NCBI GenBank assembly: GCA_028673005.1
Contig: CM054120.1
Location: 71,349,533 to 71,413,532 of the forward strand
DNA length: 64,000 nucleotides
DNA from: Tanypteryx hageni
Taxonomy: Eukaryota > Arthropoda > Insecta > Odonata > Petaluridae
Direction of reading: 5' to 3'
Position 1 is the stretch's first letter. Every line of letters starts with the position of its first letter. Below are positions 55,539 to 64,000 of this stretch, piece by piece. The position numbers and the translations under genes are program-made. The notes under the pieces were generated by a model. The model searched no databases. It worked only from the letters and a program-made list of their open reading frames with translations, and was not told the DNA's origin.

Positions 55539-56621
55539 CTCAAATGTCAAAAGTGTCAACACCTCCCTTTGCGACATTGTAGAACTTGATCACCTCTGGA
55601 ATTGTTGGTTCATCAGACAAATTTTCTCTCATGTATTGTAGACTACAGCAGGACTTATTTACCACGTTTTGGACAGAAAGATGTGAAGTGCATCTTATCA
55701 TATGAGTTGAATAAGAACATGGATGTATTTACTTTGTACCCTTTTGTTTGGAGCATTGCAATTGGGATTTCCCTCTTGTTTTTGCGTATTGTTTTTGCAC
55801 ATTGTTTTTGCACATTGTTTTTGCACATTGTTTTTGCACATTGTTTTTACACATTGTTTTTACACATTGTTTTTACACATTGTTTTTATACATTGTTTTT
55901 ACACATTGTTTTTACACATTGTTTTACCATGGTGACCTTCTTTTCTAGCATTGCCTTTAGCAATGGCACAGAAGTAAACCAATTTTCCACTGTGATATTT
56001 TGTTTTTATCCATGATTACACTTTGTCAGTTCCATTACAAGATAATCTGCGAGTGGCATGTCACCATTGGCAGTTTGTGCAGATAGATATTGCAGTCCTG
56101 TCACAAAATAAAAGGTGTGAGAATCACAACATCACAATTTTGATGCCATATTTTTCAGGCTTGTTAGGTATAAACATGCAAAATGGTCACCTTCCTTTGA
56201 AATCGAGAAGCTGCTCATCTATTGTGCAGTCTACTGAGGGAGTGTAATAAGCATCCCAGTTCTTTACAATCAGGGCCCACAAGTTATAAATGGGAGCAAA
56301 GTTGTCTTCTCTGTCTCGTAAAAACTTATCATTATACCAAAGGCACTGTATTAGAATTCTGTACATTGAATGAGGCCTGATTGCTCTGTATGTTACTGAT
56401 TCTGATTTGTCTTCCCATAATCTTGTAGCTTGTATATGGTTGTCTTTCTTGGCTGTGCATATATATAAAATACCTATCAAAGCTCTTATTTCTTCCATGT
56501 TTGTAGGCTTACACCACGTTGCATTACTTGAGTACTTGACCTTTTGCCTCTTTTTCTTGATTTGTAAAAATGCAAATGTCAGATAACATTTCTTCAGTAA
56601 AATATAATTCCCATAATTCAC
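55539..56621 (-). pseudogene. piggyBac transposase fragment (unit C')
   Basis: Copy of the B' fragment; 56187-56621 is open and identical in sequence to the B' frame. Confidence 0.85.
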
Positions 56622-56856
56622 CTGGGGAAGTTGTTTGTTTAGCTTTCCTTAAGGGCCTGGTAAGGATCGAATTATATTTCTTTGTTTAATTGTGTCTTTT
56701 GGTGGTTCTTAAGATTTAATTTTGTGGCGAACATCTCAGGGCACAGATCACATGAAACTAGCTTTTTCTTTGAGTGTGATGCAATATGACGAACCAATTC
56801 CACAGCCAGTTTTAACACTAGGTGGCAATAGATTTTAGTTTGTCGATACAATCTGT

Positions 56857-57287
56857 TTTTTAGGCATGATTTTAGACAGAATACTAAATTGGCAGTGCCG
56901 CATCAATGTTTTAAAAGATATGTGCTATGAATTTTATATATTCTATGGTTTTTAACCAATTAATCGTGGGGTGCCAATCGTTCATCAATGCTCACCCTTT
57001 ACAGGGCATTGGTAAGATCAAGAATAGATTATGGGTCTTTTGTGCACTGCTTGACCCATTACATACTTGTGCCCACCGACTTCTATGCACAACTCCGGTC
57101 TTAGGCTAGCCACTGGTGCTTTCCAAACCAGCTCTGTTCCCAGTATTTACTGCGAAGCAGGAGAACCATCCATAGAGATCCGTAGAACATTTTAAATGTG
57201 TACATACATTTAAAAAATGTTAGCATTGAAGACCCACCCATGTTTTAAAACTATTTTTAACCCACATTTTATAGAAGTTTTTAATAT
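56857..57287 (+). pseudogene. Second LINE fragment (unit C')
   Basis: Copy of 49118-49555. A change GCTATGAAT creates the start of a spurious frame at 56927. Confidence 0.77.
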
Positions 57288-57297
57288 GACCAAAAGC

Positions 57298-57381
57298 AGG
57301 CATGCCTGGGTTCTTTTCCACTTCTTGAATGATTTTCACTATTTCCGTAATTGTCAGCTTCTTCCTTTTACTAGTAGCCAT
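57298..57381 (-). pseudogene. pogo/Tigger transposase N-terminus (unit C')
   Basis: Copy of 49562-49645, with ACTATTTCCG for ACTTTTTCCG. Confidence 0.67.
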
Positions 57382-57815
57382 TATTAAGGAATAAAAATAA
57401 AAATAGTAGAAAGAATATTTTTCACAATTGCTTCAGGTTTACACAGTGATCGCCGAACAGGCAGGCAGCACAACGAAGAGTTGAACTGCTAGATAAGGTA
57501 GACGGAGAGGGGACAGGCATTACGTCATCGAGATCGGAGTAATCAGCTGACATGTCTCACAAGGGAAGCCCCCAAGGTGTGACACTCGTATCGGAATTCG
57601 ACTTTGCAGAATGAAATTATATGCAAAATAACGAACTCCTATTTCTACCTAGGTGCCAACTCGACGTCGTTTACGAGAAAATGTCCTTTGAAAATTGCAA
57701 TCCGAGAGTCATCGAGATAAGAACGTTAAAACTTTTTCATGAGCAAAAAGAAATCAGAAAAGAAGCATATTGTACGTAAAAATTATGATATATGCTCAAA
57801 ACATTGTGAATGGCT

Positions 57816-59537
57816 AATTATTTCTATTAAACGAGGGGACCACGAATTTTTAAAAAAATCCATATAGCTCTACTAATTTTGATGGTAAGGCAGGAATGCT
57901 AGCTTATTCAGAATACCTAAACATGGATAATACGCCTATTGAAATACATATTGATCAAGATGAATTATTGTATTTAAAGATATGTAAACTCTACCGGGTC
58001 TCACGCGGCAGGAAAATGGAACGGAGTCAATGAACGCGCCGGTAATCTTCCAAAAAGGCTTTATTTCCTCTCATGATCTAATCTCTTCCTTATGACTTCT
58101 ACCTATCCTCTACACACAACATTGTCTTTCATCCCGCATTTCCATTGCCCCTCGCAAAGTACCTCTCGCAAAGTACTACTCGCCATACTTTGCCGTCATC
58201 ACATGACCAGCCCTTACCATTGGCTACCTCGAGTGGCTTCATTGGCATGGCTCCGGCAGAAATTCCCACATTTGCGGCTCCCAGTGTTAACCGATGCGAG
58301 GCAGGAAGTATCATGTAGCCAAGATTACATAATGCAGCCAAAGGCAGGTGGCCAGCTAGCAGAAAGTGCTGCCTTCACTACACGAAAATTAAAAACCGAA
58401 TTTGTAAATGCAATTTATTGAATTCAAGTCTATCTGAAGGTAATATATATAACGGAAGAGATTTTAGTACTCATCACTGTGACGTATTGTGTACACAGTT
58501 CCTCCTCTAATTTGATTGGACGATGAATGGGCTAGAACGAATAATCAAAGCATGAGTAACACATTAGGAGCTGTACATGAAAGTAAACTAATATATAACA
58601 TAATAATGAATATAATCCTCCATTAACCACAGGACTCCAGTTGGACAGGTCTGGAATAGGGTTAATAAAGTCTCAGGCATATACCATTCTAAAAGCGTAC
58701 CAAGTCTAGAGATTGAAAGACAACTTATAACATCTCTGTTGCCATTGGCGAAGTATTAGGCCTCCATTATGCCAAGGTTAGCAGCATGGCCGAGCACGAT
58801 CCTTCTTTCATTCGAATCAAAGAGAGAATGGAAAGAACTGTACTAAACCTTGGCAAAGTCAGCAGTCCAGCATCCTACAATGAACCTTTTTCACAGTGGG
58901 AGTTGAAGTCGGTGATTGGGGATTTTAAGGATTCTTGTCCTGGCTTGGAGAGTATCCATAATGCCTTCCTCAATCATCTGCCCATAGGTGCCGAACAGGA
59001 CCTACTGAAAACCCTCAATCAACTTCGGGCTGAGGGAGCTTTCCCTGAATCATTGCGGGAATCGGCAATTGTCCCTATCCCGAAATAGGGAAAGGACAAG
59101 AGCCAGCCATCCAGCTATACCGCAATCTCCTTGAGCAGCTGCCTGTGCAAACTGATGGAGATAATGGTCAACGGACGTCTAGTTTGGTGCCTTGTCAGCA
59201 GCAACCTTATCTCAAATGTCCAGTGTGGTTTATGACGTAGCAGGTCTACAGTGGACCACATGGTCAGGATCGACAGCTTTATCCAAGAGGCCTTTCTTCT
59301 ATGCTAGCATGTCGTAGGAGTCCTATGTGACATAAATAATTGGTACGAGAATACCTGGCGATACAAGATTGTATGCACTCTTAAAGAATGGGGTTTTTAA
59401 GGTAGACTACCAATTTTTATCCAAAACTTTTTAATGGAGCGTACTTTTAGAGTTCCTATCACAGTCTTTTGTCTAAGAAACTGGTGCCCCTCAGGGTTTT
59501 GTTTTAAGTGTAATGCTATTCGCAATAGCTATGAATG
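57816..59537 (+). repeat. Satellite unit 12 (transition from composite to basic type)
   Basis: Starts with late MMP B only (57816-57982) as in composite units, but its RT runs through normally into the next unit. Minisatellite 58156-58183. Block A 58281-58582 has the mutated acceptor (TTTGATTG) shared with unit 9. Confidence 0.9.
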
Positions 59538-59718
59538 ATGATGTGGACTGCATTAAATCACCGGCTCATAGATTGTTGACGGCCTTGCTATTTTCTGCTT
59601 GTCATCGAATTTGAGGATGGCTGAAAGGCAAATTCAGTTGACACATAACCGGCTCCATATATGGTCTTGTGAAACTGAATTCCACTTCTCCAAAGAGAAG
59701 ACCAAGTGTATGTATACT
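58619..59718 (+). pseudogene. LINE RT fragment, satellite units 12/13
   Basis: Open 58786-59088. Variants GDFKDSCPGLESIHNAFLNH. Usual TAG after PIPK. Confidence 0.87.
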
Positions 59719-61771
59719 CCCAATAATGATACTCAAATTTCGCATGTAAATTCGACAGCATTTAAAAATGCTCTTACATTATTTCAAGAAAATAATAATT
59801 AAAAAGGTCATGGAAAATTTAATGCTGAGACGTTAAAATTGATAAATAGATCAAGATGTGGGGTTCCTGATGATATTGTTAGTTTTGCTACCCATAGGTA
59901 TAAATGGCAAAATACGCTTTTAAAATTGTATTATGCGTTAGGTAATGAAGAATTTTTAAATTTTGCTAAAGCCGCGTATGAAATGTGGCAATAAAATACA
60001 AATTTTCTATTTAAATATATCAATCAAAATCCAGATATAATTATTTCTTATAAACGAGGGGACCACGAATTTAAAAAAAAATCCATATAGCTCTACTAAT
60101 TTTGATGGTAAGGCAGGAATGCTAGCTTATTCAGAATACACAAACATGGATAATACGCCTATTGAAATACATATTGATCAAGATGAATTATTGTATTTAA
60201 AGATATGTAAACTCTACCGGGTCTCACGCGGCAGGAAAATGGAACGGAGTCAATGAACGCGCCGGTAATCTTCCAAAAATGCTTTATTTCCTCTTATGAT
60301 CTACTCTCTTCCACATGACATCCACCCATCCTCTACACACAACATTGTCTTTCATCCCGCATTTCCATTGCCCCTCGCAAAGTACCTCTCGCAAAGTACC
60401 TCTCGCAAAGTACTACTCGCCATACTTTGCCGTCATCACATGACCAGCCCTTACCATTGGCTACCTCGAGTGGCTTCATTGGCATGGCTCCGGCAGAAAT
60501 TCCCACATTTGCGGCTCCCAGTGTTAACCGATGCGAGGCAGGAAGTATCATGTAGCCAAGATTACATAATGCAGCCAAAGGCAGGTGGCCAGCTAGCAGA
60601 AATGCCTTCACTTCACGAAAATTAAAAACAGAAAATGTAAATGCAATTTATTGAATTCAAGTCTAACTGAAGGTAATATATATAACGGAAGAGATTTTAG
60701 TACTCATCACTGTGACGTATTGTGTACACAGTTCCTCCTCTAATTTGATTGGACGATGAATAGGCTAGAACGAATAATCAAAGCATGAGTAACACATTAG
60801 GAGCTGTACATGAAAGTAAACTAATATATAACATAATAATGAATATAATCCTCCATTAACCACAGGACTCCAGTTGGACAGGTCTGGAATAGGGTTAATA
60901 AAGTCTCAGGCATATACCATTCTAAAAGCGTACCAAGTCTAGAGATTGAAAGACAACTTATAACATCTTCTGTTGCCATTGGCGAAGTATTAAGCCTCCA
61001 TTATGCCAAGGTTAGCAGCACGGCCGAGCACGATCCTTCTTTCATTCGAATCAAAGAGAGAATGGAAAGAACTGTACTAAACCTTGGCAAAGTCAGCAGT
61101 CCAGCATCCTACAATGAACCTTTTTCACAGTGGGAGTTGAAGTCGGTGATTGGGGATTTTAAGGATTCTTGTCCTGGCTTGGAGAGTATCCATAATGCCT
61201 TCCTCAATCATCTGCCCATAGGTGCCGAACAGGACCTACTGAAAACCCTCAATCAACTTCGGGCTGAGGGAGCTTTCCCTGAATCATTGCGGGAATCGGC
61301 AATTGTCCCTATCCCGAAATAGGGAAAGGACAAGAGCCAGCCATCCAGCTATACCGCAATCTCCTTGAGCAGCTGCCTGTGCAAACTGATGGAGATAATG
61401 GTCAACGGACGTCTAGTTTGGTGCCTTGTCAGCAGCAACCTTATCTCAAATGTCCAGTGTGGTTTATGACGTAGCAGGTCTACAGTGGACCACATGGTCA
61501 GGATCGACAGCTTTATCCAAGAGGCCTTTCTTCTATGCTAGCATGTCGTAGGAGTCCTATGTGACATAAATAATTGGTACGAGAATACCTGGCGATACAA
61601 GATTGTATGCACTCTTAAAGAATGGGGTTTTTAAGGTAGACTACCAATTTTTATCCAAAACTTTTTAATGGAGCGTACTTTTAGAGTTCCTATCACAGTC
61701 TTTTGTCTAAGAAACTGGTGCCCCTCAGGGTTTTGTTTTAAGTGTAATGCTATTCGCAATAGCTATGAATG
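59538..61771 (+). repeat. Satellite unit 13 (2,234 bp)
   Basis: Three 14-bp copies (60379-60420). Block A about 60521-60815 with a 5-bp deletion (CAGAAATGCC for CAGAAAGTGCTGCC). Confidence 0.92.
59759..60205 (+). pseudogene. MMP fragment (block B), unit 13
   Basis: Prodomain frame open from 59599 with the RT thumb, stops at ENNN-TAA. Cysteine switch follows in frame. Late part has AYSEYTNMDN. Confidence 0.76.
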
Positions 61772-61952
61772 ATGATGTGGACTGCATTAAATCACCGGCT
61801 CATAGATTGTTGACGGCCTTGCTATTTTCTGCTTGTCATCGAATTTGAGGATGGCTGAAAGGCAAATTCAGTTGACACATAACCGGCTCCATATATGGTC
61901 TTGTGAAACTGAATTCCACTTCTCCAAAGAGAAGACCAAGTGTATGTATACT
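60852..61952 (+). pseudogene. LINE RT fragment, satellite units 13/14
   Basis: Open 61062-61322 to PIPK-TAG. Same subtype as unit 12. Confidence 0.87.
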
Positions 61953-63991
61953 CCCAATAATGATACTCAAATTTCGCATGTAAATTCGACAGCATTTAAA
62001 AATGCTCTTACATTATTTCAAGAAAATAATAATTAAAAAGGTCATGGAAAATTTAATGCTGAGACGTTAAAATTGATAAATAGATCAAGATGTGGGGTTC
62101 CTGATGATATTGTTAGTTTTGCTACCCATAGGTATAAATGGCAAAATACGCTTTTAAAATTGTATTATGCGTTAGGTAATGAAGAATTTTTAAATTTTGC
62201 TAAAGCCGCGTATGAAATGTGGCAATAAAATACAAATTTTCTATTTAAATATATCAATCAAAATCCAGATATAATTATTTCTTATAAACGAGGGGACCAC
62301 GAATTTAAAAAAAAATCCATATAGCTCTACTAATTTTGATGGTAAGGCAGGAATGCTAGCTTATTCAGAATACCCAAACATGGATAATACGCCTATTGAA
62401 ATACATATTGATCAAGATGAATTATTGTATTTAAAGATATGTAAACTCTACCGGGTCTCACGCGGCAGGAAAATGGAACGTAGTCAATGAACGCGCCGGT
62501 AATCTTCCAAAAAGGCTTTATTTCCTCTCATGATCTAATCTCTTCCACATGACTTCCACCCATCCTCTACACACAACATTGTCTTTCATCCCGCATTTCC
62601 ATTGCCCCTCGCAAAGTACCTCTCGCAAAGTACTACTCGCCATACTTTGCCGTCATCACATGACCAGCCCTTACCATTGGCTACCTCGAGTGGCTTCATT
62701 GGCATGGCTCCGGCAGAAATTCCCACATTTGCGGCTCCCAGTGTTAACCGATGCGAGGCAGGAAGTATCATGTAGCCAAGATTACATAATGCAGCCAAAG
62801 GCAGGTGGCCAGCTAGCAGAAATGCCTTCACTTCACGAAAATTAAAAACAGAAAATGTAAATGCAATTTATTGAATTCAAGTCTAACTGAAGGTTATATA
62901 TATAACGGAAGAGATTTTAGTACTCATCACTGTGACGTATTGTGTACACAGTTCCTCCTCTAATTTGATTGGACGATGAATGGGCTAGAACGAATAATCA
63001 AAGCATGAGTAACACATTAGGAGCTGTACATGAAAGTAAACTAATATATAACATAATAATGAACATAATCCTCCATTAACCACAGGACTCCAGTTGGACA
63101 GGTCTGGAATAGGGTTAATAAAGTCTCAGGCATATACCATTCTAAAAGCGTACCAAGTCTAGAGATTGAAAGACAACTTATAACATCTTCTGTTGCCATT
63201 GGCAAAGTATTAGGCCTCCATTATGCCAAGGTTAGCAGCACGGCCGAGCACGCTCCTTCTTTCATTCGAATCAAAGAGAGAATGGATAGAACTGTACTAA
63301 ACCTTGGCAAAGTCAGCAGTCCAGCATCCTACAATGAACCTCTTGCACAGTGGGAGTTGAAGTCGGTGATTGGGGATTTTAAGGATTCTTGTCCTGGCTT
63401 GGAGAGTATCCAAAATGCCTTCCTCAATCATCTGCCCATAGGTGCCGAACAGGACCTACTGAAAACCCTCAATCAACTTCGGGCTGAGGGAGCTTTCCCT
63501 GAATCATTGCGGGAATCGGCAATTGTCCCTATCCCGAAATAGGGAAAGGACAAGAGCCAGCCATCCAGCTATACCGCAATCTCCTTGAGCAGCTGCCTGT
63601 GCAAACTGATGGAGATAATGGTCAACGGACGTCTAGTTTGGTGCCTTGTCAGCAGCAACCTTATCTCAAATGTCCAGTGTGGTTTATGACGTAGCAGGTC
63701 TACAGTGGACCACATGATCAGGATCGACAGCTTTATCCAAGAGGCCTTTCTTCTATGCTAGCATGTCGTAGGAGTCCTATGTGACATAAATAATTGGTAC
63801 GAGAATACCTGGCGATACAAGATTGTATGCAATCTTAAAGAATGGGGTTTTTAAGGTAGACTACCAATTTTTATCCAAAACTTTTTAATGGAGCGTACTT
63901 TTAGAGTTCCTATCACAGTCTTTTGTCTAAGAAACTGGTGCCCCTCAGGGTTTTGTTTTAAGTGTAATGCTATTCGCAATAGCTATGAATG
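61772..63991 (+). repeat. Satellite unit 14 (2,220 bp)
   Basis: Two 14-bp copies (62613-62640), block A about 62741-63035. Exactly 14 bp shorter than unit 13. Confidence 0.92.
61993..62439 (+). pseudogene. MMP fragment (block B), unit 14
   Basis: As unit 13; prodomain frame open from 61833 to ENNN-TAA. Confidence 0.76.
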
Positions 63992-64000
63992 ATGATGTGG
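63072..64000 (+). pseudogene. LINE RT fragment, unit 14, cut by the window end
   Basis: Open 63282-63542. Variants MDRTV, EPLAQWEL and SIQNAFLNH. Continues past the window. Confidence 0.86.

Larger units (their letters stand above)
53942..57815 (+). repeat. Composite satellite unit C' (3,874 bp)
   Basis: Almost identical to B' until about 56,880, with more private differences after that (for example AATACTAAATTGG, a 6-bp AAAATA repeat at about 57,400, ATCGAGATCGG). Late MMP B 53942-54108, minisatellite 54284-54311, block A 54410-54709. Confidence 0.92.
46138..64000 (+). repeat. Megasatellite array II: three 3.87-kb composite units, then 2.2-kb units
   Basis: Satellite sequence resumes at the LINE end. 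Composite units start at about 46269, 50074 and 53942. From 57816 the array returns to the basic type (phase markers at 59538, 61772, 63992) and continues past the window. Confidence 0.93.

Noticed and set aside
1..64000. Circular molecule, because the last 9 bases equal the first 9
   Set aside because: Both ends lie in the same satellite at the same phase; the match is a property of the repeat.

Overview
The window is eukaryotic repeat DNA, most likely from an arthropod. The evidence is spliceosomal-type intron borders, several animal transposon classes side by side (I-clade LINE, RTE-like LINE, Penelope, piggyBac, pogo/Tigger, hAT, tRNA-derived SINE), AT-rich spacers and no operon-like gene layout. 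The species cannot be named from the sequence. No intact host gene is visible.

Two arrays dominate, at about 1-25,026 and 46,138-64,000. Their unit (2,223 bp in its basic form) is a chimera. One part is the reverse transcriptase (RT) of an I/Jockey-type LINE plus a scrap of its RNase H. The rest contains pieces of matrix metalloproteinase (MMP) sequence: a prodomain with the cysteine-switch motif RCGVPD running into the start of the catalytic domain (block B), and a second, separately arranged pair of MMP-like pieces with intron-like borders (block A). A nested 14-bp minisatellite with 2-9 copies sets unit length in steps of 14 bp. Units share fixed nonsense codons, so decay preceded amplification. 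Units 1-2 reappear as units 5-6 exactly 8,935 bp away (higher-order repeat), and unit 4 is a visible recombinant. Unit 8 carries a piggyBac copy at a perfect TTAA duplication, and unit 9 carries a tRNA-type SINE with an 11-bp target duplication.

The middle (about 25.0-46.1 kb) is a transposon graveyard in AT-rich DNA. It holds a 5' part of an RTE-like LINE (minus strand), a hAT dimerisation-domain scrap, an almost intact 1,634-bp pogo/Tigger element with terminal inverted repeats (TIRs) and TA duplication, a possible terminal exon of an unknown gene at 34,043, a diverged 1-kb duplication with a 266-bp LTR-like insertion in one copy, a Penelope-like element (GIY-YIG end followed by a new 5' end), and a 5'-truncated LINE at about 43.6-46.1 kb. 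That LINE reads through 846 codons with only three nonsense codons and is the nearest relative of the RT in the satellite. It runs directly into satellite sequence.

The second array begins with three copies of a larger 3.87-kb unit. In it the MMP block B is mostly replaced by a mosaic: an internal RT duplication, a minus-strand piggyBac transposase fragment with its own 13-bp minisatellite, a C2H2 zinc-finger scrap, a second LINE fragment, and the start of a pogo-type transposase. The array then returns to 2.2-kb units up to the window end. Nothing here looks like a working pathway. The interest lies in how an MMP-LINE chimera became a megasatellite.
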